From positions 124,001 to 188,000 of the forward strand of contig CANLWN010000005.1 in NCBI GenBank assembly GCA_947494825.1: a stretch of 64,000 nucleotides of DNA, written 5' to 3'. The DNA comes from an uncultured Flavobacteriaceae bacterium. Lineage in GTDB: Bacteria; Bacteroidota; Bacteroidia; Flavobacteriales; Flavobacteriaceae. A program made the position numbers and the translations under genes. The notes beneath the pieces are model-generated. The model was given only the letters and a program-made list of their open reading frames with translations, did no database searches and was not told the origin of the DNA. Positions 14,063 through 23,634 of the stretch are shown here, piece by piece (position 1 is the stretch's first letter; every line of letters begins with the position of its first letter).

Positions 14063-15358
14063 TCATAGATCTAATTTTAAATTTTGTTCAATTTTTTTGA
14101 TTCTTTCTTTTTCGAGGCCAGAATATTTGGCATATACCGCCCATTGGGATACTGCCTCTTTAACTTGATCTATGATTTCATTAGGTTTCTTTATATCTAT
14201 ATCTTGAGCTATTTTTAACAGATCTTTCTTATCTATGTTTTCCCTTTTTCCATTTACGGACATTTGGTGTTTATTGGTATTTCTTCCTTTAATAGGGTTA
14301 TAGCTATAGGTCATATCGTATGCAGGGGATAATTTCCAAGATTCATTTTCAGCCAATAGGAACGATACATTTTTTGTATGATCATCTTGATTTCTACCAA
14401 CTATGTTAAAAACTAGCCTCCTGTACATTTGTTCCATTTCATCGTTTCCTAGCTTTAACTTTCTCATTATCTGGAACAATTGTTCATATGAAGTAGATCC
14501 TATGTCATTAAAATCATAGTGAGCTATCCCGGTTAGTGTTTGCATATGAATTTTTTTACCATTTTTTCTGTCAAATCTCTTCGTCATAAAATGTGACCTG
14601 GAATCTTCTTCCAACAACTTGCACTGAGACATTTCTATATTTGCGTCTGTAGCCATTTTATAGTAGACATATTCAATAATTCCATAACCTCTTGGGTCTC
14701 CAAAAATTTCATCTTGAACACCATCAAATTTTAAAATCCAATGTTCGTAGTTTCCATTTGATTGTACATGTCCTGATATTATTTTGCCATTCTTTTTGTG
14801 AACTGCAATGACTGCCTTGGGTCTCATTCCTCCAGCAGAAGTGCCAACGGCTATTATTCGTTCTAATGCTTTTGTTTCGCCTATCTTAAATGAAATGTCT
14901 AGTGCTTCTTTTTGGGACATGACTTTATTTGCAATAGCTACCAATTCACTAAGTTGTATCTCTTCTTGGGATATACTCTCTTTTACTAACGCTTTTTTGA
15001 ACTCTAATGCCCCCATAGCCCTTTTCCCAACATAACACAATCTTTCAACCGGAGTAAAATCATTTTGGGACCTTCCTGTTTGGGCTAACCAAAGATTTAT
15101 CAATTTGTTTCCAAACTTGTCAGGCAATGAATCTGCCAACATTCCTGGTAATTTTTTAAATGTTATCTCGTTCAATTGTGGGAATGAATATATTCTATCA
15201 CCTCTTTTCAATTGTTCTAATGGCATGGTAATCGGTGCTAAATCAATCTCCTTATTTATGAATTTTTTATCAAATTCAAAGATTGCTAGATCTTTTTTAT
15301 CATCCCATATTACAGCACCCACATAAATCCCCCATATTTCAATTTCCGCTTGTGCCAT
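14063..15358 (-). CDS. hipA: HipA-type serine/threonine kinase toxin
   Basis: 431 residues. The HipA N-terminal subdomain (LPGMLADSLPDKFGNKL and GKRAMGALEF) is followed by the kinase core: GTSAGGMRPKA (172-182, nucleotide loop with Lys181), RFDR, then catalytic NQDDHTKN (323-330) and metal-binding SPAYDMT (Asp348). HipA phosphorylates aminoacyl-tRNA synthetases, at least in characterised cases, stopping translation and inducing dormancy. All key residues are present. It lies nine bases after the HipB gene, in the usual antitoxin-toxin order, and is probably autoregulated with it. Confidence 0.92.
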   Translation of the reverse strand: MAQAEIEIWGIYVGAVIWDDKKDLAIFEFDKKFINKEIDLAPITMPLEQLKRGDRIYSFPQLNEITFKKLPGMLADSLPDKFGNKLINLWLAQTGRSQNDFTPVERLCYVGKRAMGALEFKKALVKESISQEEIQLSELVAIANKVMSQKEALDISFKIGETKALERIIAVGTSAGGMRPKAVIAVHKKNGKIISGHVQSNGNYEHWILKFDGVQDEIFGDPRGYGIIEYVYYKMATDANIEMSQCKLLEEDSRSHFMTKRFDRKNGKKIHMQTLTGIAHYDFNDIGSTSYEQLFQIMRKLKLGNDEMEQMYRRLVFNIVGRNQDDHTKNVSFLLAENESWKLSPAYDMTYSYNPIKGRNTNKHQMSVNGKRENIDKKDLLKIAQDIDIKKPNEIIDQVKEAVSQWAVYAKYSGLEKERIKKIEQNLKLDL

Positions 15359-15367
15359 TTCTATTTG

Positions 15368-15673
15368 TCATTTTTTTTTAGTTGAAGCTCTTTTCCTTTT
15401 TTTCCCTTTTAATTTAATTACCTCAATGGGACTTATTTCATCTTCTGGGAATAAGTATTCTATATTCTGAAGTAGGCCCAACATTCTGAGTATTCCAATT
15501 AAAGAAGATAAGGTTACTCCCTTTCCTCTTTCAATCTTACTGATTGCTACTCTACTTATTCCAACTTTATTAGCTAACTCTAATTGGGTTAGATTCCTTT
15601 TTATTCTGTTGTTCTTTATTCTTAAACCTATTTCAAGTTCTATTCTAGCGTTAGTCATTGAATACCAGTCCAT
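15368..15673 (-). CDS. hipB: HipB-type XRE antitoxin
   Basis: 101 residues. Helix-turn-helix of the XRE/Cro type (RIKNNRIKRNLTQLELANKVGISRVAISKIERGKG) followed by a short dimerisation part and a very basic tail (KGKKRKRASTKKK). It should bind HipA and repress the operon. A second ATG six codons in (MTNARIEL) is an equally good start. Confidence 0.9.
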   Translation of the reverse strand: MDWYSMTNARIELEIGLRIKNNRIKRNLTQLELANKVGISRVAISKIERGKGVTLSSLIGILRMLGLLQNIEYLFPEDEISPIEVIKLKGKKRKRASTKKK

Positions 15674-15840
15674 AATTTATATATTTATTTACATTAAATA
15701 TTTATTTTCCTGAATATATAAATAATAATTTACATTGTTACAAATTTATAATAAATATAATATAATGTATAAAAAAGTATACATAATTGTATATATTTAG
15801 TTATTGTGTATACAATAATTTACATTGAAAACATATTCAA
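15674..15840 (-). promoter_or_regulatory. Putative hipBA operator/promoter region
   Basis: Extremely AT-rich. AATAATTTACATTG occurs twice (15724-15737 and 15814-15827, exactly 90 bp apart), with a third partial copy at 15686-15695. TGTATAC-type dyads lie between them. This position and repetition fit operators for the HipB protein. Confidence 0.5.
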
Positions 15841-16231
15841 ATATAAAGAATTATCTATTTGAAATATCTAAAAACAAGTAAATTCCGGAACCGCCTCAGT
15901 ACTTATTGGTCACACCTTAATTGGTTCCATTTTAGGGAAAGTACTTTCTTGAAGTGCCTTTGATACAGCCATGGAAATGAATCATTCCTTATATGGAACT
16001 TTCCAAGAACTACGAATCATTTAATGGTTGGTGACAAAAGGTTATCGGCAAAAAGTGCTCGCCAAACTGATTTTCATCATTTTATCATAGCTTTTTCAAT
16101 AGTATTTTCGATTAGTTATTCCCATATCACGGAAAACTTTATCCCATTCTTTCCAGTTCTCCCATTTGATATTATACAACGTCAAACCGGTTGCCTACCT
16201 AAAAGTCGGATTGTGCACTAAATAAACTACT
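15841..16231. other. Non-coding junction between array and region 2
   Basis: No convincing gene. It holds a GGAACC / GGTTCC inverted pair (15887-15892, 15923-15928) and, close to 16170, an ACAACG..GGTTGCC stretch like those seen at array spacers. Open frames here are short and have no protein-like pattern. Confidence 0.5.
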
Positions 16232-18067
16232 ATGAAATATAATACGATTATCATCGGAGGGGGATTGGCTGGATTGACTGCCGGAGCCACCCTATCAAAA
16301 TTTGGTAAGAAAGTGCTTTTATTGGAACAGCACCACAAACCTGGGGGCTGTGCAACCACATTTAAACGAGGGGATTTCATTATAGAAGTCGGCTTGCACG
16401 AAATGAGCGGACTAACCGAAAATGGCTCGATTACGCAAATTTTTGAAATGCTCGAAGTAGATAAGCATGTTCAATTTGAAAAAGTGCCAGAATTCTACGG
16501 AGTAGTTTCAGATAATGAAGATTTTGTGCTACCACATGGATATGATGCAGCCACTAAAGCATTAATAGACAAATATCCTGAAGATGAAAAAGGCATCAAA
16601 CGTTTTATGCAGTTGATTGCACGAACACGAAAGGAAGCAGTCGATTTACCCCGTTCGCCACTAAAACAAAGATTGATTTATCCCTTGATGCCCTTACTTT
16701 ATCCCAACCTCGTAGAGGCAACCAGACATACTGTTGGATCTTGGTTGGATAAGTACATTGCCAATGAAAATGCAAAACTAGATCTCATAGCACATATTGT
16801 GTATTGGGGCGACGACCCGTATACCCTATCAATGTTTTACTTTGCTACTCCATTTTCAGGCTTTATAGAAAATGGCGGTCACTTTATAAAAGGTGGTTCA
16901 CAACAACTTTCTAATTATCTGGCTTCCTATATCGAAAAAAATGGCGGCAGTGTTCTTTTAGGTAAAAGAGCAGAGAAAATCATTACCGATAATGGCAAAG
17001 CGACTGGGGTCACTTTCCGTGATAGTTTTAATGAGAATTCAGAACCTACCACCATTTTATGTGATAATGTTGTAGCCAACTGCGCCATTCCTTTAGTACC
17101 AGCTATGCTGGATGAGCCCAACTCCACAAATCTTTATCAAAAAATCAGTTCAAAAACCAATTCGTGTTCACTATTATGTATGTATCTCGGGTTTAGGACA
17201 GATGTAGAAAAGTTTGGTGTAAAATACTACTCAAATGTTTTTCAAGGAGATGGTGTAACTGCCTTAAAGGATATAAAAAATAATCACCATGGTGATTGGT
17301 CTAAACGCAGATTCATTTTTGTAGACTATGGCAAGGTAGATGCCGAATTGGCGCCACCTGATAAATCTGAAGGTGTAATCTGTGTTGTGGATTATATTGA
17401 AGATTGGGAAAACTTAAATGAAGAAGACTACAAGACAAAAAAAGAAGAAGTAGCTCAAGTTTTATTGCAGCGATTGGAAAAGCAGTTTCCCGGAATTCGA
17501 AATAGTATCGAATACTACGAAGTGTCTACTTCCAAAACCATTCAACGCTACACCTCGAATCCTACGGGATCGGTTTACGGTTATGCGCAGATTAAAGGAC
17601 AAACAGGATCGAAACGATTTAGAAATAATTTCTTGATTTCCAATTTGTATTTCGCATCGGCATGGGCATTTCCAGGTGGTGGTTTTGAAGGTTCCATCCA
17701 AGGGGGCTTTTTGGCCGCACTACAGATGAATAAAGACAAAATTTGGTCAGAATGTGATAATGAAAAGTATGTTGATGACAGAGTTGTTGAGCTCAGGGAA
17801 CGCAAAACAATAGACGACAAAACGCTGGAAATGAGTTTTGTAAAACCAGCTGGTTTTCAAAACCAAAACGGAGAGCATGTTATTCTCCACCTTGTAAACC
17901 CGAAAGTGACCGAGCTGGACTTGCCCTATCGATGGCTTCCTATCGTTTCTAATGGAGAGGACGATATCTTGAGGTTTCAAGTTGAACTGGATGACAGCGG
18001 CTTTTCTAAAAGTTGTAGGCTTTTAGAAATTAATGATAAGGCCATTGTATATGGACCTATGGTTTAG
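16232..18067 (+). CDS. FAD-dependent oxidoreductase (phytoene desaturase-like) with extra C-terminal domain
   Basis: 611 residues. The N-terminus is a classical FAD-binding motif (IIIGGGLAGLTAGATL..LLLEQHHKPGGCATTF) of the phytoene desaturase/carotenoid isomerase superfamily, and the conserved C-terminal FAD contact AWAFPGGGFEGSIQGG appears near residue 475. Normal members end at about 500 residues. Here ~105 more follow (RVVELRERKTIDDKTLEMSF..GEHVILHLV), resembling the start of a ferredoxin-reductase-type FAD-binding beta-barrel. The substrate is unknown. The gene stands alone on the plus strand in AT-rich sequence. Confidence 0.8.
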   Translation: MKYNTIIIGGGLAGLTAGATLSKFGKKVLLLEQHHKPGGCATTFKRGDFIIEVGLHEMSGLTENGSITQIFEMLEVDKHVQFEKVPEFYGVVSDNEDFVLPHGYDAATKALIDKYPEDEKGIKRFMQLIARTRKEAVDLPRSPLKQRLIYPLMPLLYPNLVEATRHTVGSWLDKYIANENAKLDLIAHIVYWGDDPYTLSMFYFATPFSGFIENGGHFIKGGSQQLSNYLASYIEKNGGSVLLGKRAEKIITDNGKATGVTFRDSFNENSEPTTILCDNVVANCAIPLVPAMLDEPNSTNLYQKISSKTNSCSLLCMYLGFRTDVEKFGVKYYSNVFQGDGVTALKDIKNNHHGDWSKRRFIFVDYGKVDAELAPPDKSEGVICVVDYIEDWENLNEEDYKTKKEEVAQVLLQRLEKQFPGIRNSIEYYEVSTSKTIQRYTSNPTGSVYGYAQIKGQTGSKRFRNNFLISNLYFASAWAFPGGGFEGSIQGGFLAALQMNKDKIWSECDNEKYVDDRVVELRERKTIDDKTLEMSFVKPAGFQNQNGEHVILHLVNPKVTELDLPYRWLPIVSNGEDDILRFQVELDDSGFSKSCRLLEINDKAIVYGPMV

Positions 18068-18179
18068 GTCTAAAAAAGTAGAAAAGTGCGGTAGTGCAAC
18101 AATGTATATGGAATCACTGTTCCCATTTGGTAGCAACGCTTGATGTTCTTACAGTTATCTGTAATTAATAATATATTTT

Positions 18180-18866
18180 ATGTATTCAAATAAGCATATA
18201 GCCAAAATTGTCGGAATATTATTTATAACAGCTACTATTACTTCTTCACTGAGCATTTGGCTCACAGAACCCGCTCTTGAAGCAACTAATTTTCTTAAAG
18301 CATTTTCTGATTATTCAAATCAAATTGTAGCAGCTATGCTTCTCATGCTTATAGATGCTATTTCAGTTGCATTTATCGCGATACTGTTATTCCCTATTCT
18401 TAAAAGGAATAGTGAAAGGTTGGCACTGGGTTATGTTGGAATGCGAATCATGGAAGGTATTCTATTCGCTGCTTATGTTGCGATATTGTTAACTGTTTTG
18501 TCTATAAGCAAAGAATATTCATCCAGTAACGTTCAGGATGCTGGTAACTTCAAACTCATAGGTCAATCCTTATTGATTTTAGCGGAATGGGCATTCGACA
18601 TAGGACTCGGAATTGTATTTACTATTTCCGCCCTGATATTGAATTACATATTATTCCGATTTGCACTCGTCCCTAGATGGTTGTCCGTTTGGGGCTTTCT
18701 CGGTGCACTTGTAACAATGACCATAGTGCTATTGAAATTTTATGACATTCAAGTAGCTGAAGCCCTGGATTTTATAATAGGAATACAAGAAATGGTGTTT
18801 GCCATATGGCTCATTGTTAAAGGCTTAACATATGAATCGCCAAAACAAACAGATAATAATGTGTAA
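18180..18866 (+). CDS. DUF4386 family membrane protein
   Basis: 228 residues, six predicted membrane helices. The N-terminal KHIAKIVGILFITATITS and the central ALGYVGMRIMEGILFAAY match the DUF4386 family, conserved integral membrane proteins of unknown function common in accessory regions. ATG at 18180 follows a TAATAATATATTTT leader. A small stem-loop lies just after the gene. Confidence 0.85.
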   Translation: MYSNKHIAKIVGILFITATITSSLSIWLTEPALEATNFLKAFSDYSNQIVAAMLLMLIDAISVAFIAILLFPILKRNSERLALGYVGMRIMEGILFAAYVAILLTVLSISKEYSSSNVQDAGNFKLIGQSLLILAEWAFDIGLGIVFTISALILNYILFRFALVPRWLSVWGFLGALVTMTIVLLKFYDIQVAEALDFIIGIQEMVFAIWLIVKGLTYESPKQTDNNV

Positions 18867-18873
18867 TAGATCA

Positions 18874-18900
18874 TAGCTGCCTTTCGGCGAGCTACTTTTG
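18874..18900 (+). terminator. Weak stem-loop terminator
   Basis: TAGCTGCC / GGCGAGCTA with one bulged base and a TTTC loop, then CTTTTG, directly after the DUF4386 gene. Confidence 0.4.
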
Positions 18901-18957
18901 TTATAATCACCAATGGGCTTTACACGACAAAAAGAAAGTTGACCAAAAATTATAATT

Positions 18958-19350
18958 ATGAAGAAACCTGAATATTTCTTATTACGACCTGAAGTAGAAA
19001 AAGCGTACGGATATTCACATGCTGTGAAAATTGGAAATTGTATAAAAATTTCTGGCGCGGTGAGTATGGATGATGAGGAAAATCCAACTGCAATTGGTGA
19101 CTTGGAAAAGCAAATGAAAAACTGTTATTCGGACTTGGAGAAGATTTTAGAACACTATGGTTGCACTTTTAATGATGTGGTCATGGAAAACATTTTTACG
19201 ACCAATATGCCCTGGTTTCTTGAAAAATCAGCTTATCGAAGTGAAATTTATACCAAACAATTTCCAACAGGAACCTGGATTGGTGTTAAAGAATTGGCAA
19301 TGCCAGAATTTATAATAGAAATCGAATTGGAAGTATATAAATCAGAATAA
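18958..19350 (+). CDS. RidA/YjgF/UK114 family protein
   Basis: 130 residues with the family's hallmarks: YGYSHAVKIGNCIKISGAVSMD near the start, QMKNCYSDLEKILEHYGCTFNDVV in the middle, and a C-terminal FIIEIELEVYKSE. The usual active-site Arg position is occupied within the TNMPWFLEKSAYRSEIYTKQFP segment rather than a canonical R-x-C/T. RidA proteins hydrolyse reactive enamines/imines in the cytoplasm. This diverged member may have another substrate. Confidence 0.8.
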   Translation: MKKPEYFLLRPEVEKAYGYSHAVKIGNCIKISGAVSMDDEENPTAIGDLEKQMKNCYSDLEKILEHYGCTFNDVVMENIFTTNMPWFLEKSAYRSEIYTKQFPTGTWIGVKELAMPEFIIEIELEVYKSE

Positions 19351-19601
19351 GACTAAGAGAGCAAATATCTGATTGCGGGTGAATTCCAAGTCGGAACTTA
19401 TTGCAATTTACTACGCTTAAGCCACAATGGAAGACCCCTGTGGATTTCCCATTACGTGCCATACATAAACTGCCAGCAGCGATCGACAGTTTCTAGCTTG
19501 GGCCTTACATTAATAAACAGACTATTATAAAGATCATGCGTATATGGAAACGTGCTCACAAACGAATACCAAGTCATTTCAAAAAACGAAATCAGAAAAA
19601 T
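19351..19601 (+). other. Non-coding spacer
   Basis: About 250 bp with no gene or clear repeat. It includes an in-frame upstream ATG at 19536 that I do not take as the start of the next gene. Confidence 0.4.
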
Positions 19602-20255
19602 ATGGGATATCATATTGATTTAAAAAGTATAAGCATCGACAAATACAAAGAGGTTTTGAAATCTACCAACTTGATTCCAAGTAGAATGATTTTGAAAGAG
19701 AACACCAGCAACAATCTTGATATAATTAAAAGCCATAATATTCAAAATCTTGAGGTATTGCAAAAAACCTTAAGGGATAAAAACAAGCTTCAAGAACTTT
19801 CAAAAAAATTCGGCATATCGGTAAGGTTTTTAGAAGTGCTAAGAGTAGAAATAAATGGGTATCTACGGAAACCTAATAGAATAAAAGATTTTTCTTGTAT
19901 TGATGAGGGCATTGTACTGGGACTTGAAAAATTGGGATTAAAAAATACAATGAAACTGTATGAAGAAGTATTGACCAAAGAAAAAAGAAATGAGCTTTCA
20001 AATAAAACAGGAATAAGTAAAAAGGACATAATGCAACTTACCAAATTAACTGACCTCTCAAGGATAAGGTGGGTGAATCATACATTTGCTTATGTATTAT
20101 TAGAGGCTGGATATGATACTGTTGAAAAAGTTGCAAATGCTGATTACATGCAGATGTACGAGGTAATAAAAAAACTTAATGAGGAGAGAAAAATATACAA
20201 TGCCCATATCGGAGCAAATGATATGAAATTATGTATTCAGTCTGCTAAAAGCTGA
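19602..20255 (+). CDS. DUF4332-type helix-hairpin-helix protein
   Basis: 217 residues from ATG 19602 (MGYHIDL); the ATG at 19536 adds 22 basic residues unlike the rest. The chain consists of repeated helix-hairpin-helix-like units (HNIQNLEVLQKTLRDKNKLQELSKKFGIS; LGLKNTMKLYEEVLTKEKRNELSNKTGIS; ILLEAGYDTVEKVANAD) as in DUF4332, which may bind nucleic acid. No partner gene is evident. Confidence 0.75.
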   Translation: MGYHIDLKSISIDKYKEVLKSTNLIPSRMILKENTSNNLDIIKSHNIQNLEVLQKTLRDKNKLQELSKKFGISVRFLEVLRVEINGYLRKPNRIKDFSCIDEGIVLGLEKLGLKNTMKLYEEVLTKEKRNELSNKTGISKKDIMQLTKLTDLSRIRWVNHTFAYVLLEAGYDTVEKVANADYMQMYEVIKKLNEERKIYNAHIGANDMKLCIQSAKS

Positions 20256-20526
20256 GATTTAGAAATTGAATATTAAAATATCTACAGAAAATACGAATGC
20301 AGAACAATGCCCATAACTAATTGCTTATTCTTTCTTATTTCTTAATGCCTTAGAGATTTTTGGTTTGAGTGTACTTACTGTTAGGTACTAAACCACAATA
20401 TTACTCATAGTATATGCCGTTGTATGCAAGCGACAAGTATAACCTAAAATAAAACATGAGCTGAAAGATTTTCTGCTTTAAAGGCGGGGGGGGCATTATA
20501 TTAACTCATCACAGAAAGATATTAAA
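20256..20526 (+). other. Non-coding spacer with a G8 run
   Basis: Contains GCCGTTGTATGCAAGCGACAAG at about 20416-20437, like the cassette-end sequences of region 1, and a run of eight G at about 20484. No gene seen. Confidence 0.4.
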
Positions 20527-21426
20527 ATGAATGAATCTTATCACCCTTTTAAGTCAGAAAAAGCAAAAGAAAAATATCTTGCTTTCAATGATGAACATGC
20601 TAAACTTTGGCCTGTTCCTTCAAAGAATAAATATATTGAAACCTCTTATGGAAAAACCTTTGTTAGAATAAGTGGTTCAGAAGATAAGCCACCTTTAATT
20701 CTTTTACCCGGGGATACTGAAAATTCATTGTCTTGGATGCCCCAGATAAAGGCTTTTTCAGAACACTATCAAACATATGCATTAGACAATATCTATGATA
20801 ATGGGCGAAGTATATATTCTCGACCTTTGAAAAAGCCCAGAGATTTTGTTTACTGGTTAAATGAAGTGTTTGATGTATTGAATCTGAAAAACAATATTAA
20901 TCTACTGGGATTTTCCTACGGCGGATGGATAACAGGTATTTATACTTTGACTCATCCAGAAAGACTTAATAAAACCATACTTATCTCTCCATCTACAACA
21001 GTATTACAACCCAGAACAAGTTACTTGATACCTGCAATATTCGTACATTTTTTTCCATTTCATTTCTTTGTGAAAAAACTAGTGTATTGGGAAAGAAAAT
21101 GTTTAGTAAAACAAGGAGAAGTAGGTCGAGCTATTGCAGACCAAATGACCGAGGATATCGTATTGTCCGGTAAATGTTTTAAATTGAGAAAGTTTATCAA
21201 TCCAACGCTTTTAAGTGATCATGATTTACAAAATCTTAAAGTTCCTATAATGTACCTTATTGGGGAAAAAGAAGTTATGTACCCTGCTGATAAAGTTGTG
21301 AAGCGCCTTAATACTATTGCACCTCAAATAAAAACAATAATTATACCTGATGCCAGCCACGATATAACGCATTCCCGGGCAGAGTTGGTCAATAGAAAGG
21401 TTCTTGATTTTTTAAAAGAGCAATAA
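20527..21426 (+). CDS. Alpha/beta hydrolase
   Basis: 299 residues. Alpha/beta-hydrolase fold: LILLPGDTENSLSW (oxyanion region), nucleophile elbow GFSYGG, IGEKEVMYPADK carrying the likely acid, and DASHDITHS with the catalytic His. The oxyanion motif is LPGD rather than HGxP/G. No signal peptide. Substrate unknown. Confidence 0.85.
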   Translation: MNESYHPFKSEKAKEKYLAFNDEHAKLWPVPSKNKYIETSYGKTFVRISGSEDKPPLILLPGDTENSLSWMPQIKAFSEHYQTYALDNIYDNGRSIYSRPLKKPRDFVYWLNEVFDVLNLKNNINLLGFSYGGWITGIYTLTHPERLNKTILISPSTTVLQPRTSYLIPAIFVHFFPFHFFVKKLVYWERKCLVKQGEVGRAIADQMTEDIVLSGKCFKLRKFINPTLLSDHDLQNLKVPIMYLIGEKEVMYPADKVVKRLNTIAPQIKTIIIPDASHDITHSRAELVNRKVLDFLKEQ

Positions 21427-21669
21427 CGTTTATCAACACACCAACATACAACAACGTAGCCTATGAAAAAACTTAATCCAGTTCTTTAAAGCTAATTATT
21501 ATTTACTTTTTTACTCGAGTTAGAGAGTAAGATGCATCCTCCAAGTGGCATACAGCGGCATCCTAAACAAAAACATTGTATACCATTAGGTTACAGTGGC
21601 TTATATGACGAAAATCATTTCATAAACTGATACACTATAGTAATTTGCTTTCAAAATCATATCCATATC
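21427..21669 (+). other. Non-coding spacer with cassette-like ends
   Basis: Begins with CATACAACAACGTAGCC just after the hydrolase stop and later holds ACATTGTATACC. Both recall array spacers but form no clean hairpin by eye. No gene seen. Confidence 0.35.
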
Positions 21670-22224
21670 ATGAAAGCAACATTTTTATCTATCTGCTTCA
21701 TGTTACTATTCAGTTTCTCTTACGGACAAGCAGATAATCAATCAACCAAAAATACAACCGTAGGTTTTGAACTAGATGCAGTACCCTATATCTTCAAAGG
21801 ATATTATGGTTCGGTCTGGGTTGGTCACAATCATTTGAGATATAGAGCAGTCATTACAAAAATAGAAACACCTGACTTTGTTTTAGAAGATGGTTTTACC
21901 AACAATGAAATGAAAGTTTATGCGGCCATTGTGGATTACTTTTTTAAACCTGACTTTGAAGGTTGGTGGATAGGTCCAGGTCTAGAGTATTGGGACGCTA
22001 CGATACAGACCGATGCTAAATTGGAAACTGCAGAATACAATAATATAATATTCACTCTTGGTGGAGGATATGTCTGGAAGTTCTATAAGAATTTCTATTT
22101 GAACCCGTGGGTAGCTGGGCATTTAAGAATAGGTGGGGATAAAGACGTCATGGTAGACCAAAGTACATTTGAAACAAAACTAATAATCCCTGAAATATCT
22201 GTAAAGCTTGGCTGGCATTTCTAA
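21670..22224 (+). CDS. Outer-membrane beta-barrel-like protein
   Basis: 184 residues. Signal peptide (MKATFLSICFMLLFSFSYGQ) and a mature chain of alternating amphipathic strands ending in an aromatic residue (ISVKLGWHF), as small outer-membrane barrels do. Substrate or role unknown. It is followed after 16 bp by the GyrI-like gene and probably cotranscribed. Confidence 0.75.
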   Translation: MKATFLSICFMLLFSFSYGQADNQSTKNTTVGFELDAVPYIFKGYYGSVWVGHNHLRYRAVITKIETPDFVLEDGFTNNEMKVYAAIVDYFFKPDFEGWWIGPGLEYWDATIQTDAKLETAEYNNIIFTLGGGYVWKFYKNFYLNPWVAGHLRIGGDKDVMVDQSTFETKLIIPEISVKLGWHF

Positions 22225-22240
22225 TGATAAACTGTAAATC

Positions 22241-22780
22241 ATGAAAACCGCATTAATCATTATTGGAGTAATTTTAGCTTTAATCATTGTTGCTTTTACG
22301 TATTATAGGGGCTTCACAAGTGTGAATTGTAGGGTTGACACCCAAGGAGGAGAGACTTTAGTCTTCAAGGAAATGATAGGAGATTACGCCAAGAGTAAAA
22401 AACTATCGGACGAAGTCTATTATGCCTTACTCAATGAATACAAAATTGAAACTTTCAAAGGATTTGGTATTTATTACGATAACCCAAAAGAGGTTGAAAA
22501 AAGCAAATTACGTTCTGAAATAGGTTGTATCGTGGAACAAAAGGATAATTCAAAAGTGTCTCAAATCCAGGGAGCGTTTAAAATTAGAACATATCCTGAA
22601 AAATCGTATATCGTAGCTGAATTTCCGTTCAAAGGTAGAATGTCGGTTATTTTAGGGGTAATGAAAGTGTATCCTGCAATGGACAAGTTCGTTAAAGAAA
22701 AAGGTTATAATGAGAAAGGTGCTATTATGGAAATCTATGATGTGCCAAATAAAAAGATTGTGTATCGTAAAGAGATCTAG
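22241..22780 (+). CDS. Membrane-anchored GyrI-like/effector-binding-domain protein
   Basis: 179 residues. One N-terminal membrane helix (ALIIIGVILALIIVAFTYY) is followed by a GyrI-like (SOUL/AraC effector-binding) domain: VNCRVDTQGGETLVFKEMIGDY, FGIYYDNPKEVEKSKLRSEIGC, YIVAEFPFKG, AIMEIYDVP. This fold binds small hydrophobic ligands. Anchored versions resemble TEX264. It follows an outer-membrane protein gene closely. Confidence 0.75.
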   Translation: MKTALIIIGVILALIIVAFTYYRGFTSVNCRVDTQGGETLVFKEMIGDYAKSKKLSDEVYYALLNEYKIETFKGFGIYYDNPKEVEKSKLRSEIGCIVEQKDNSKVSQIQGAFKIRTYPEKSYIVAEFPFKGRMSVILGVMKVYPAMDKFVKEKGYNEKGAIMEIYDVPNKKIVYRKEI

Positions 22781-23211
22781 TAGAAAATCAAACTTGAGTT
22801 ATTTCCATTTTATTAATAATGTCCTTTAAAACGAACGTTTTTTGAGACCATATATGTACAAGGCTTGCTGTAATCAATCCCACCTTTAGTTGAACTTTGG
22901 ATGCCTTGGATGACAAAATGAAATCCGTGCAGACCGTCTGCCTAATTTACTGTACATATTAATATAAAACATTACATATTATAGCAATAAATAGTAGTTT
23001 AAGTATTTGTTTTATTGGTATTCACCTATATGCTACTAACTATCATTTGTACTCTACAAAATCGAAAACCAAGCACATTTCAGAAAACAAACCTGCATTG
23101 CATGCGCAATGCTATTTGTTGTTTCCGCTAAAAGCTGGAACGGACCTATTGGTTTTCGACAGGATTACCTCACACCTGCGCAAAGCTTCGGTGTGCAGGA
23201 CGGTTTTCCTT
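22781..23211. other. Non-coding spacer with an outlying array-repeat relic
   Basis: Holds a degenerate array-repeat-like stretch (plus strand CCTTTAGTTGAACTTT, 22883-22898). Farther right, CGACAGGATT at 23158-23167 repeats 10 bp of the nearby tRNA gene. No gene seen. Confidence 0.4.
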
Positions 23212-23561
23212 TGCGGGCCCAGGTGAAAATAGAACGTCCAATGGCTAACGCCACTGGTCTTGTTTCGTTCCAAGATCGAAAAGCCTACTGCTTCCGATCT
23301 TTCTTGAAACGAAAGAACCCCCATCGTATCAGGATTAACTTCGTTGTTCCTTTGCGGCCCCAGGTGAAAATAGAACGTCCAATGGCTAACGCCACTGGTT
23401 TTATTTTGTTCCATGCTTGAAAAGCCTACTGCTTCCGATCTTTCTTGAAACGAAAGAACCCCCATCGTATCAGGATTAACTTCGTTGTTCCTTTGCGGCC
23501 CCAGGTGAAAATAGAACGTCCAATGGCTAACGCCACTGGTTTTATTTTGTTCCATGCTTGA
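23212..23561. repeat. 141-bp tandem repeat, two and a half copies
   Basis: Copies begin at about 23212, 23353 and 23494; the marker AGGTGAAAAT recurs at 23221, 23362 and 23503. The copies are nearly identical. Because 141 is divisible by three, the minus strand stays open and repeats a 47-residue block, which I take as a by-product. Confidence 0.85.
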
Positions 23562-23634
23562 AACGCCCTTGGCTTTCCAAGCTTTCCACAAAACAAAAAA
23601 TCCATTACTGGCGTAATGGACGTTCTGCGTTAAG

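Noticed and set aside
23158-23167. CGACAGGATT as the distal attachment site of an island
   Set aside because: Only 10 bp match the tRNA and not at its 3' end; too weak to call an att site.
23112-23591. 159-codon minus-strand frame over the 141-bp repeat
   Set aside because: The open frame follows from a repeat length divisible by three; no start context or protein family pattern.
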